Assembly: GCF_900316895.1 (NCBI RefSeq)
Contig: NZ_ONER01000080.1
Location: 1-7,164 of the forward strand
Origin: an uncultured Methanobrevibacter sp.
GTDB taxonomy: Archaea; Methanobacteriota; Methanobacteria; Methanobacteriales; Methanobacteriaceae
Direction: 5' to 3'
DNA: 7,164 nt
Positions 1 through 6,445 of this stretch are shown piece after piece. Under the pieces are notes generated by a model. It was not told the DNA's origin. It made no database searches and saw only the letters and a program-made list of their open reading frames with translations. Within the stretch, counting starts at the first letter, position 1; the number at the start of each line of letters is the position of its first letter. Both the position numbers and the translations under genes were made by a program.

Positions 1-29
1 TCTATTCTTTCTGCACCTTCTAATGCCAT
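1..29 (-). CDS. 5' end of an unidentified minus-strand gene (partial)
   Basis: Only the first nine complete codons are inside the window, reading Met-Ala-Leu-Glu-Gly-Ala-Glu-Arg-Ile from the ATG at 29-27, and the gene runs off the left edge. The start is supported by a strong Shine-Dalgarno sequence GAGGTGA (minus strand, complement of 34-40) placed 4 nt upstream. An AT-rich TATA-like block follows at 61-82, about 35 to 50 bp upstream of the start codon. The gene diverges from the adhesin-like gene that starts at 151. Too little protein is visible to name a family, so no function is offered. Confidence 0.6.
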
Positions 30-33
30 AGTG

Positions 34-40
34 TCACCTC
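34..40 (-). promoter_or_regulatory. Ribosome binding site of the partial left-edge gene
   Basis: The complement reads GAGGTGA, a near-perfect match to the archaeal anti-Shine-Dalgarno, 4 nt before the ATG at 29-27. It is the main evidence that the left-edge gene is real. Confidence 0.65.
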
Positions 41-60
41 AATATGATTTTCTTAAATAT

Positions 61-87
61 AATTATATAATATATATTATATTAAAA
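61..87. promoter_or_regulatory. Shared AT-only divergent promoter core
   Basis: This stretch contains only A and T and includes a perfect 18-bp palindrome, ATATAATATATATTATAT, at 65-82. It sits between two divergent genes and offers TATA-box-like sequence on both strands. For the minus-strand gene the distance to the start codon fits a short leader containing the GAGGTGA site. For the adhesin it would give a leader of roughly 50 nt. Assignment of the TATA boxes is inferred from position and composition only, and AT-only palindromes arise easily by chance. Confidence 0.45.
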
Positions 88-150
88 TGTTAGTTTCAAC
101 CGGTCACTCACTGAAAAATTACTTTAATCACTTCGAATAAATTTAACCTC

Positions 151-2337
151 ATGAACATGAAGGGGATATTGGCAATAGGTCTGGTTTTATTATTCGTTTC
201 AATGGCGTCTGTATGCGCTTCTGACAACGTCACCGACGGCAATTCCACACAAAGTGACGTAATTGCCCAATCGCAGGACATAACCGGTGATATCAACGTG
301 ACATTTGACGAGAAGATGTGGGAGGAAAACCTCTCAGACATTAGCGTCGAGCTTCCCGACGAGGCGTCAGGTGAGTTCTGCATAAAGATAAATGACGAGG
401 AAATCTACAACGAGACAATCACAGACCATTCGTTCAAGGTTCCAATCAAGCTTCCGAAACCAAAATATACCTTCATAATCAACATATATCCTCCGATGGA
501 CTTTAAAGTCTACAGGGTATCCGCATTCTACAACGGCATCGACCTCAACATAAACAGGACCCTTAAGGTGATGGACAATCCTCCGGAATATGAAAACATC
601 CGTTTCCCAGAAGAGATCCTTCAGTATAGGGACCATCAGGTAGTGCTGATTTTTCCAAGGTCCGCCAACGGCATCGTTGAGTTCTATGTTGATGATGAGC
701 TGATTGAAAGGACCAGTGCAAGGCCGCTCTTTGCATGGGAAAATGACCCATTCTCAAATCGGGAACTGGGAAACCACACGGCCAGGATAAGCTATCTTGG
801 CGATGACTACTACCGTCCATTCAACAAATCCTTCAATTTCACCGTGACAAATGTGAAGATAAGCATTCCGAAGGTAATCAACATCAGCCATGACGACTGC
901 ATTGCCGTTGAGGCATCAACCACATCCTCTGCAACCGTCAAGGTGTTCCTTGATGACAGGATGATTGCAAACTCAAGGATATATGACGGAGAGTTCATAA
1001 TGTCCCTTGAAAAATATATCAGATACACAGACCGTGAAATCAAGGTGGTGTTTGAAGGAAAGAACCTCTCAAGAACCAAGACACAGGCCCTCAACATGAC
1101 CTATGATTTTGACGTGTGGCCTCTGACATTCACATACGGCGATAAGAACACCTTTGATATCATGCTGCCGGATTCTTTGAACAATAATCTCCTCACGGTC
1201 ACAATAAACGGCACAAAATACTCTTTCAGGCATTCTCCGCAAATGGCCAACAATGAAATTGAGGTGGACGTCTCCAGCCTCGATTCAGGTGAATATGTGC
1301 TGGTCGTATCATTTGCAGGGGATGAAAAGTACTACCCATTGACCAGAAGCTACAATCTCACCGTCAGCTATCAGTTCCACATTCCATATGAGGTCGAATA
1401 CCTGGACTCCTCAAAGGTCCAGCTAAATCTTCCGGGCGATGCGAATGGCAATCTGATTGTTTACGTTGACGGCAAATTGTTCAGTTCAGTGAAACTTGCC
1501 AGGGGCCATGGAGAGATTGCAATAGATTCATTTGCTCCGGGCGAACATGATATAACCGTCAGATACGACGGCAATGACTATAATATGAGCGATGTCAACA
1601 CATCATTTTACATATTGCCTAAAATCAGCCTGGATTACAGATTCACCGCCGGTGAGGACAAGTACGTCACCGTTGAGGTTCCCAAAACCACTGGGGGCTA
1701 TGTGATTTTCGGCATTGACGATAGGGAATATAAGGTCTACATCAAAAACGGAATCGCAAGACTCTCTTTAAAAAACCTGAATGCGGGAGAACATGACATA
1801 TTCATCGACTATTACGGGGATGACGGATTCGAGGACCTCTCAAACTGGAGGGTCGTGACAGTCTCAAAAGCAAAGATCAGCACCATTTCATGCGAGGCTA
1901 CATTCAAGGGAGTCAGCGTTAAGGTAAAGCTCCTTACAAGAAACGGCAAGCCTCTCGTATCCAAAAAGGTGACCCTTAAGTTCAACGGCAAGACATATAG
2001 GGTCAAAACCAACAAGAAGGGAATTCTGACATTCAAGAAATCAATGAAGCTCAAGAAGAAAAGCTATTCTTTGAAAATCTATTATATGGGTGCAAAGCTC
2101 ACCAAAAAACTTAAAACAAAGCCGGTCAGTTTAAAAGTGAGTAAAACCAAAAGGAAACTGACCGTCAAGGCAGCAATCAACAAGAAAATCAAAAACAGGA
2201 TTGTCAAAATCAAGGTCAATTCCAAAAGGTTCACCGTCAGGACAAACGCCAAGGGCATAGCGAAACTGACCATCAAAAAGCCTAAAAGGATTGCAAGAAT
2301 CAGCGCCACTTATCAAAAGAATACGGTTTATGTATAA
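151..2337 (+). CDS. Secreted adhesin-like protein with repeated Ig-like domains
   Basis: A 728-residue protein with a clear Sec signal peptide: a hydrophobic run at about 5-19 and a likely cleavage after Val-Cys-Ala at 23. The mature part is a string of Ig-like beta domains of about 82-89 residues. Each ends in a G-x-H/Y-x-x-x-x-x-Y/F-x-G-D/N-D/E motif, seen at about 207-221, 380-395, 464-477 and 546-558, with degenerate versions near 119-130 and 294-305. From about 575 the protein becomes strongly basic and lysine-rich and holds two further short beta-domain repeats (about 598-646 and 680-728). Sixteen N-x-S/T sequons all fall before residue 485. There is no C-terminal membrane helix, so attachment to the cell wall by the basic tail is inferred. 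This architecture is typical of the large adhesin-like protein families of Methanobrevibacter. No good Shine-Dalgarno precedes ATG 151; ATG 157 is an alternative start. Ligand unknown. Confidence 0.85.
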   Translation: MNMKGILAIGLVLLFVSMASVCASDNVTDGNSTQSDVIAQSQDITGDINVTFDEKMWEENLSDISVELPDEASGEFCIKINDEEIYNETITDHSFKVPIKLPKPKYTFIINIYPPMDFKVYRVSAFYNGIDLNINRTLKVMDNPPEYENIRFPEEILQYRDHQVVLIFPRSANGIVEFYVDDELIERTSARPLFAWENDPFSNRELGNHTARISYLGDDYYRPFNKSFNFTVTNVKISIPKVINISHDDCIAVEASTTSSATVKVFLDDRMIANSRIYDGEFIMSLEKYIRYTDREIKVVFEGKNLSRTKTQALNMTYDFDVWPLTFTYGDKNTFDIMLPDSLNNNLLTVTINGTKYSFRHSPQMANNEIEVDVSSLDSGEYVLVVSFAGDEKYYPLTRSYNLTVSYQFHIPYEVEYLDSSKVQLNLPGDANGNLIVYVDGKLFSSVKLARGHGEIAIDSFAPGEHDITVRYDGNDYNMSDVNTSFYILPKISLDYRFTAGEDKYVTVEVPKTTGGYVIFGIDDREYKVYIKNGIARLSLKNLNAGEHDIFIDYYGDDGFEDLSNWRVVTVSKAKISTISCEATFKGVSVKVKLLTRNGKPLVSKKVTLKFNGKTYRVKTNKKGILTFKKSMKLKKKSYSLKIYYMGAKLTKKLKTKPVSLKVSKTKRKLTVKAAINKKIKNRIVKIKVNSKRFTVRTNAKGIAKLTIKKPKRIARISATYQKNTVYV

Positions 2338-2344
2338 ATATATT
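2333..2344 (+). promoter_or_regulatory. TATA box overlapping the adhesin stop codon
   Basis: TATAAATATATT spans the adhesin stop codon (TAA at 2335-2337). Its distance to ATG 2364, about 25 nt from the box centre, is what is expected between an archaeal TATA box and the transcription start. With no Shine-Dalgarno sequence before that ATG, this points to a leaderless transcript starting at or very near the ATG. It is the reason for preferring 2364 over the TTG at 2343, which would lie inside the TATA box. Confidence 0.55.
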
Positions 2345-2363
2345 GAAATCCAAACTCATATTG

Positions 2364-3293
2364 ATGAAGAGAAAATACATTCGCCAAAACAAGAACTCAT
2401 TTGCAATCGTCAAGGCCAACAGAACCTATGCCAAATTGCAGGATTTGGATGATGCACTATTTTTAAGGGATTTGCTGGTTGAAAACGACTGGAATTTGGA
2501 TTCAATCAATGAAACCTATGAATATGATGGCCAGTACATTGTTTTGGCGGTGATTGACGATAGGATTCATGTTCTGGCAAAATCCAAAGCAAGACCGTCC
2601 CAAAGCCAAATCAGCCAGATGACTAAAAGGAAAATGAGAAATCCCAACAACTCACGTTACGGGCTCAACATCACAAGGATATTCGACACATTCATAATAA
2701 AAAAGCAGATTGCAGGCGATGACTATATCTTTGGGTATTACGACACACTTGAGGATGCGGAGTTTGCAAGAAACCATCTTCTTGACAACATGTGGGACGT
2801 CAACTCCTTCTCGCAAATCCAGTATGATGAGGACAACAATAATTACAGGGTTACTGAGGTAATCGACGATAAGGTGTATGTATTGGGTTCATTTGAAAGC
2901 AAAAACGACATTAATCTGGACCAAATCCGTGCCGAATTTCTAAACAGGATTACCAAGCACAAGCTGGGACTTGCCGAGCACCCATATCTGGATGAGCTGA
3001 CAGACAGGATTCCAGAATTGGAAGAGAGATTCAACACAAAAGCCCAGGACGGAACATGGGACTTTAAAAACACTCAGGATCCCCTAAATGATATCATCTT
3101 CAATTTAACCCCATTTCAACAAAGCGTATATGATGCGGTTGACGACTCAACAGTCGAGGACATTGAAAAGGCTCTCATAAGATTTCGCTCAGGCAATTTC
3201 ACCAAAAAAATCCAAAAAAACCTTGATGAGCTGACCGAAAAGGGACTCATCTGCAAAAATCAAAATCATTATATTAAACAAAAACCAAAATAA
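2364..3293 (+). CDS. Unidentified protein with two tandem repeats and a possible winged-helix C-terminus
   Basis: A soluble 309-residue protein with no signal peptide or membrane helix. Two halves of about 75 residues are clearly duplicated (about 1-75 and 102-180). Both contain a pattern of Y/F-x-x-x-D-x-L-x-D-A-x-x-x-R-x-x-L-x-x-N-x-W followed by a strand pair ending in V-I-D-D-x-h-x-V-L. This pattern resembles the small AP2-like modules common in Methanobrevibacter proteins and in the N-terminal part of some integrases; the resemblance is from memory and unproven. The C-terminal 60 residues (about 248-309) look like a helix-turn-helix or winged-helix fold, with helices at about 263-272 and 279-293 and a final strand, and end in basic residues. 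A DNA-binding regulator is therefore possible. The TTG at 2343 would add seven residues but lies inside the promoter TATA box. The neighbouring adhesin is the nearest candidate target. Function not established. Confidence 0.75.
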   Translation: MKRKYIRQNKNSFAIVKANRTYAKLQDLDDALFLRDLLVENDWNLDSINETYEYDGQYIVLAVIDDRIHVLAKSKARPSQSQISQMTKRKMRNPNNSRYGLNITRIFDTFIIKKQIAGDDYIFGYYDTLEDAEFARNHLLDNMWDVNSFSQIQYDEDNNNYRVTEVIDDKVYVLGSFESKNDINLDQIRAEFLNRITKHKLGLAEHPYLDELTDRIPELEERFNTKAQDGTWDFKNTQDPLNDIIFNLTPFQQSVYDAVDDSTVEDIEKALIRFRSGNFTKKIQKNLDELTEKGLICKNQNHYIKQKPK

Positions 3294-3317
3294 GCATGTA
3301 TTTGCAAGTCAAATACA

Positions 3318-3371
3318 AAAGTTCTTTTTTGGTTTGAACTTTAATGGGGGAGATTTCCGACTCCCCTTTTT
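3318..3371 (+). terminator. Terminator region between convergent genes
   Basis: Two hairpins lie in the 85-bp gap between the convergent stops. The first is a perfect 7-bp inverted repeat, AAAGTTC (3318-3324) with GAACTTT (3336-3342), around a T-rich loop. The second is a G/C stem, GGGGAG (3347-3352) with CTCCCC (3361-3366), around an 8-nt loop and followed directly by a T tract. The second resembles an intrinsic terminator for the plus strand. The minus-strand tautomerase gene probably also ends here, but its direction lacks an equally good T tract. Confidence 0.6.
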
Positions 3372-3378
3372 AAATTCA

Positions 3379-3564
3379 TTATCTGTCGCTTAAAAGCTGG
3401 CCGCCGGCACCGATATCATCAGGTTCGAATCCGGTTACCAATACTGTTATTGTTTCAATTGGAAGGCCGTATGCTTCAGCCACAACTTCAGACACTTTTT
3501 TTACCATTTCTCTTTTTTTCTCAATGCTTATTCCGTTGTTTCCGGCAATTTGAATTACTGGCAT
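3379..3564 (-). CDS. 4-oxalocrotonate tautomerase family protein
   Basis: A 61-residue protein of the tautomerase superfamily. After removal of the initiator Met the N-terminus is Pro, the catalytic base of this family, followed by the typical beta-alpha-beta pattern and a G-A-G-G turn near residues 52-55 before the end. Length matches the usual 60-63 residues. Compared with the Pseudomonas enzyme, Arg11, Arg39 and Phe50 are not conserved (Asn/Gly, Thr and Ile at the aligned places), so catechol-degradation activity is not expected. The physiological substrate in methanogens is unknown. The start is secured by GGTGAT (complement of 3568-3573) 4 nt upstream of ATG 3564. The gene converges on the two-repeat protein gene and diverges from the dUTPase-like gene. 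Confidence 0.85.
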   Translation of the reverse strand: MPVIQIAGNNGISIEKKREMVKKVSEVVAEAYGLPIETITVLVTGFEPDDIGAGGQLLSDR

Positions 3565-3578
3565 AGTATCACCAATCT

Positions 3579-3621
3579 AATATATTAACGATTTAAGATA
3601 AATATCTTATTGAAGGTTGAT
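3579..3621. promoter_or_regulatory. Divergent promoter region with a 16-bp palindrome
   Basis: The 60-bp gap between the tautomerase and dUTPase-like genes holds promoters for both. AATATATTA at 3579-3587 suits a plus-strand start near 3608. The complement of about 3594-3605 suits a minus-strand start near 3575. Between and overlapping them is a perfect palindrome, TAAGATAAATATCTTA (3594-3609), which looks like a regulator binding site. AGGTTGAT at 3615-3621 is a weak ribosome binding site for ATG 3625. Promoter assignments are by position and similarity only. Confidence 0.5.
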
Positions 3622-3624
3622 AAC

Positions 3625-4083
3625 ATGCTCGGTGAAGATGAACTTGTAAAGATATTTCCGGATTTCGCAGATTTGGTGCAGCCGTCCGGAATCGATTTGG
3701 AATTGGATAAGATATACGTGGAGAAAAGCGCAGGATCATTGATTGACAATGAAAAGAATTTGCCTGAAATTGAAGAGCTTGAAGGCGATATTTACACATT
3801 GAAGCCCCACACAGCATATCTGGCAAGCATCAAAAGGAAAATAAAAATCCCTAAGGGATATACAATGCTTTATCTGCCACGCTCAACACTTTTAAGGTCA
3901 TTTGTTTCCGTACAGACCGCAGTGGGAGACCCTGGATTTTACGGAACACTGATGTTTATGATTTACAATCACGGAGAATACGAATATAAAATCAAATCAG
4001 GCGACAGGATTGCTCAGGCAGTTGTATTTCCGGTGGAAGGTTCCGGAGAGTATGACGGGTCATATCAGGAGGCGGAAGAGTGA
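3625..4083 (+). CDS. dut: dUTP diphosphatase-like protein of the dCTP deaminase/dUTPase family
   Basis: A 152-residue trimer-type nucleotide hydrolase. Family motifs in order are V-Q-P-S-G-I-D-L (18-25), P-R-S-T-L-L-R (85-91), the A-V-G-D-P-G-F-Y-G segment with Asp102 (99-107), G-D-R-I-A-Q (126-131), and a glycine/tyrosine tail G-E-Y-D-G-S-Y-Q (141-148) of the kind that closes over the active site. Overall layout is that of archaeal dCTP deaminase/dUTPase proteins, but the catalytic glutamate of the deaminases, expected in the G-x-x-x-L-E segment, aligns with Met112. Hydrolysis of dUTP to dUMP and diphosphate, keeping uracil out of DNA, is therefore more likely than deamination. ATG 3625 is chosen over TTG 3610 because the weak Shine-Dalgarno at 3615-3621 overlaps the TTG reading. 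The stop overlaps the next gene by 4 bp. Confidence 0.8.
   Translation: MLGEDELVKIFPDFADLVQPSGIDLELDKIYVEKSAGSLIDNEKNLPEIEELEGDIYTLKPHTAYLASIKRKIKIPKGYTMLYLPRSTLLRSFVSVQTAVGDPGFYGTLMFMIYNHGEYEYKIKSGDRIAQAVVFPVEGSGEYDGSYQEAEE
4067..4072 (+). promoter_or_regulatory. Ribosome binding site for the acetolactate-synthase-like gene
   Basis: A perfect AGGAGG inside the end of the dUTPase-like gene, 7 nt before the GTG at 4080. It decides the unusual GTG start, which overlaps the upstream stop in GTGA. Confidence 0.8.
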
Positions 4084-5612
4084 ACGTTGCAGGTAAGATA
4101 GTTGAAATATTGGAAGAAGAGGATATCTTTGATGTCTTTGGAATTCCGGGCGAGCAGATTATGCCCCTTTATGAGGCGCTATCAAAAAGCGAAATCAACC
4201 ATGTGCTTACAAGACACGAGCAGGGGGCGGCCACCGCAGCAGACGGATATGCAAGATCAACAGGTAAAATAGGAGTCTGCATCACAACAGCTTCACCAGG
4301 GGCACTTAATGTAACAATGCCTCTTGCAACAGCATTCAAGGACAATCTGCCAGTACTGGTACTGACCGGTGACAATGAACTGAAATATAGGGGAAGCGAC
4401 CATTTCCAGTCAACCCCTCAGGTAGAAATGTTTAAACACATCACACGAGCATCCTACAATCCACTGAACGGAACGGAAGCGATGTATATGCTCAGGGCGT
4501 CCATTTATGAGCTTAAAAACTTCCCGAAAGGTCCGATTCACATTAACCTGTCTAAGGATGTCCTTTTGCAGGAGGACTTTGATGACTTTGACTTGTGCTA
4601 TCTGTGTGAAGATGACATGTCCAATCTTTCAAGGGCACAGGAAGTCATTGACAATGCCGAAAGGCCATTATTAATTCTGGGTGCAGGTGCAATAAGCCAG
4701 GCACAGGCCATTGAGAATATTGTGAATGAATATCAGATTCCTGTTGCCACCACATTTCATGGAATGGGTGTGATTCCAGAAAGGAATCCCTTAAACCTTG
4801 GACTGTGCAGAACACGTGCAACAGAAAGGGGAAAATACGCATTTGAAAATGCTGACTGCATAATCGGTCTTGGAATCAAGGCAAGCGAAAGGACACTGCC
4901 TGAAATGCCTGAAAATTTCATCCATGTAAACATAAATAAAGATGTTCTGGTGGGCAATTATCCGATTCATGGTAAGGTTGCTGATTTTCTGGCAGAAATA
5001 AAATTCAAGCCTGTTGATTGGATTGATGAGATATCTCAGATTGACGATTCATATCATATTGAAGGCCTTGACGATGACTTAAAGCCGCAGGCCGCAATAA
5101 AAAGGATTCTTGAGAGATTCCCGGATAATATTGTCGCTTCAGATGCAGGATCACACACAACATGGGTAACCCTTTTAAAGAAATCCCAAAGGCCAAGACA
5201 GCTTCTGTTTTCAGGGGCGATGGCTCCGATGGGTTACGGCCTTCCGGCAGCGATAGGTGCAGGAATAGCGACAGGAGAAAAGGTCATAGTCATCAACGGA
5301 GACGGAGACTTTCAGATGAACCTCCAGGAGCTTGCAACACTTAAGCAGCAGGATCTGGATGTAATCGTGTTCATCATAAACAATTCAGAGTTCGGAATCA
5401 TTCGCCAGTGGGAGGAATCATTCTACGATATGGAGCCTTACCAGGTCAAGTTGGAAAATCCCGATTTTGTAAAGCTGGCCTCAAGCTATGGAATCGATGC
5501 CGTAAGGGTGGACAATCTTGACGATTTGGAGATGATTCTGGATAAGGATTTGACAGGACCTCTTGTAATTGAGGTAATCGTGGAAAGCGAAGACATTCCC
5601 CTTCCAAGTTAG
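4080..5612 (+). CDS. Acetolactate-synthase-like thiamine-diphosphate-dependent enzyme
   Basis: A 510-residue cytoplasmic enzyme with the three domains of the pyruvate oxidase/acetolactate synthase family. The N-terminal pyrimidine-binding domain (about 1-165) has the cofactor-activating Glu47 in R-H-E-Q-G-A. A central domain spans about 185-310. The C-terminal diphosphate-binding domain (about 335-505) has M-G-Y-G-L-P (384-389), G-D-G-D-F-Q-M-N (407-414) and N-N (434-435) for the metal. Segments G-S-D-H-F-Q-S-T-P (105-113) and R-Q-W-E-E-S-F-Y (442-449) match acetolactate synthase closely, suggesting condensation of pyruvate to acetolactate. The F-D-D-R motif of the FAD-containing synthases is replaced by K-A-S-E-R (267-271), and the protein is shorter than the usual 560-590 residues. 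No regulatory small-subunit gene is nearby. It may thus be a paralogue with another 2-oxoacid substrate. The GTG start is fixed by AGGAGG and the 4-bp overlap. Confidence 0.8.
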   Translation: MNVAGKIVEILEEEDIFDVFGIPGEQIMPLYEALSKSEINHVLTRHEQGAATAADGYARSTGKIGVCITTASPGALNVTMPLATAFKDNLPVLVLTGDNELKYRGSDHFQSTPQVEMFKHITRASYNPLNGTEAMYMLRASIYELKNFPKGPIHINLSKDVLLQEDFDDFDLCYLCEDDMSNLSRAQEVIDNAERPLLILGAGAISQAQAIENIVNEYQIPVATTFHGMGVIPERNPLNLGLCRTRATERGKYAFENADCIIGLGIKASERTLPEMPENFIHVNINKDVLVGNYPIHGKVADFLAEIKFKPVDWIDEISQIDDSYHIEGLDDDLKPQAAIKRILERFPDNIVASDAGSHTTWVTLLKKSQRPRQLLFSGAMAPMGYGLPAAIGAGIATGEKVIVINGDGDFQMNLQELATLKQQDLDVIVFIINNSEFGIIRQWEESFYDMEPYQVKLENPDFVKLASSYGIDAVRVDNLDDLEMILDKDLTGPLVIEVIVESEDIPLPS

Positions 5613-5866
5613 ATGCAATTTTCCACATATTCCTTGACAACTTCACTTATGTTGATGGCCTTATCTAGGGGTGCTAAATAATATTGGCCATTTTCTTCGT
5701 AAATAATTCCGACAGGTGCAATTTCAGCAGAAGTTACCCTGTCTTTAATCATCACAATCTGCCTTCTGAAGGCAAATGTTAAACCATATTCCTTTTTAAA
5801 TTCATAGTCGACGTAGTTTTTGAGTTCAAGATACTCTTCAATATCCTCAAGTATATTATCGCTCAT
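5609..5866 (-). CDS. Small protein of unknown function, last gene of the GerW-DUF2953 operon
   Basis: An 85-residue soluble protein rich in acidic residues and tyrosine, starting M-S-D-N-I-L-E-D. It has an N-terminal helix-like stretch (about 3-18), a probable strand region near 30-60 with E-E-N-G-Q-Y-Y-L-A-P typical of a small beta fold, and a closing helix (about 75-83). I do not recognise the family. ATG 5866 is chosen because AGAGGTG (complement of 5873-5879) lies 6 nt upstream; an in-frame GTG at 5875 would fall within that site. The start lies inside the DUF2953 gene with an 11-bp overlap, so the two are probably translationally coupled. The TAA stop shares bases with the TAG stop of the convergent acetolactate-synthase-like gene. 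Confidence 0.7.
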   Translation of the reverse strand: MSDNILEDIEEYLELKNYVDYEFKKEYGLTFAFRRQIVMIKDRVTSAEIAPVGIIYEENGQYYLAPLDKAINISEVVKEYVENCI

Positions 5867-6437
5867 CCAGAACACCTCTTATGAATATTCGAACATCTTT
5901 TTTTAAAATCAGCCTGATTGTAGGAACTATGAGTCTTAACGGGTAGATTTCAACTTCATTGATTCCGTATCCGTCAATGACTGACCCCTCAAATGAAGGT
6001 TCGGCACTCAGTTTCAGCTTTTCATGCATTGGATTGACGGTGGCTAAAATCGCCCAGATTATGCCGATGTATTTTCCGGTATCTGCATAACTGTTCATTC
6101 CAAAAATCAGGTGGTTTCGTATCTCTTTGACTTTGATGATATTTAAAACAGATTTCAGATAAATCTTGAAGTCATCAAAACAGGGTTTTGCCAGGTTAAA
6201 GAGCTTTTTAATGTCCCTTTCCTTTTTCTCTTCGTCTTCGTCATCTTCTTTGTCATCATCTTCTGATGGAAAATGGCGGGTGTAAATTTTGATTTTTTTA
6301 AAAATAAGTATTTTCAAACATCCTTTAATCTCGCTACCTTTCTTGGTGTATTCAAAAGATATTTTAATCCCAATAAGGAGTAAAAAAATAATAAATAGGA
6401 TGATTATCAGGATAATCATCAAAAGGATGTTTAACAT
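5856..6437 (-). CDS. Membrane-anchored DUF2953 (YtfI-like) protein
   Basis: A 193-residue protein with one strong N-terminal membrane helix (about 2-24), a short basic stretch, and a very acidic linker (D/E/K at about 59-75). A C-terminal domain follows, with F-G-M-N-S-Y-A-D-T-G-K-Y-I-G (112-125) and A-E-P-S-F-E-G-S (145-152). These segments match the pattern I know for the DUF2953 family, whose Bacillus member YtfI is encoded next to ytfJ. The molecular role of the family is unknown; the helix suggests it sits in the membrane with the domain on one face. It starts 8 bp after the GerW-family stop, with a weak AGGA site 6 nt before ATG 6437, and overlaps the following small gene. The family assignment rests on pattern and context, not on a profile search. 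Confidence 0.75.
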   Translation of the reverse strand: MLNILLMIILIIILFIIFLLLIGIKISFEYTKKGSEIKGCLKILIFKKIKIYTRHFPSEDDDKEDDEDEEKKERDIKKLFNLAKPCFDDFKIYLKSVLNIIKVKEIRNHLIFGMNSYADTGKYIGIIWAILATVNPMHEKLKLSAEPSFEGSVIDGYGINEVEIYPLRLIVPTIRLILKKDVRIFIRGVLDER

Positions 6438-6445
6438 GTAAAGTC

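Noticed and set aside
2082..2316. Minus-strand hydrophobic open frames inside the adhesin tail
   Set aside because: Lysine-rich codons on the plus strand read as Leu/Phe-rich on the minus strand. The apparent membrane helices are an artefact.
5162..5344. Plus-strand open frame inside the acetolactate-synthase-like gene
   Set aside because: It overlaps the conserved diphosphate-binding domain in another frame, has no ribosome binding site, and its composition is unlike that of a protein.
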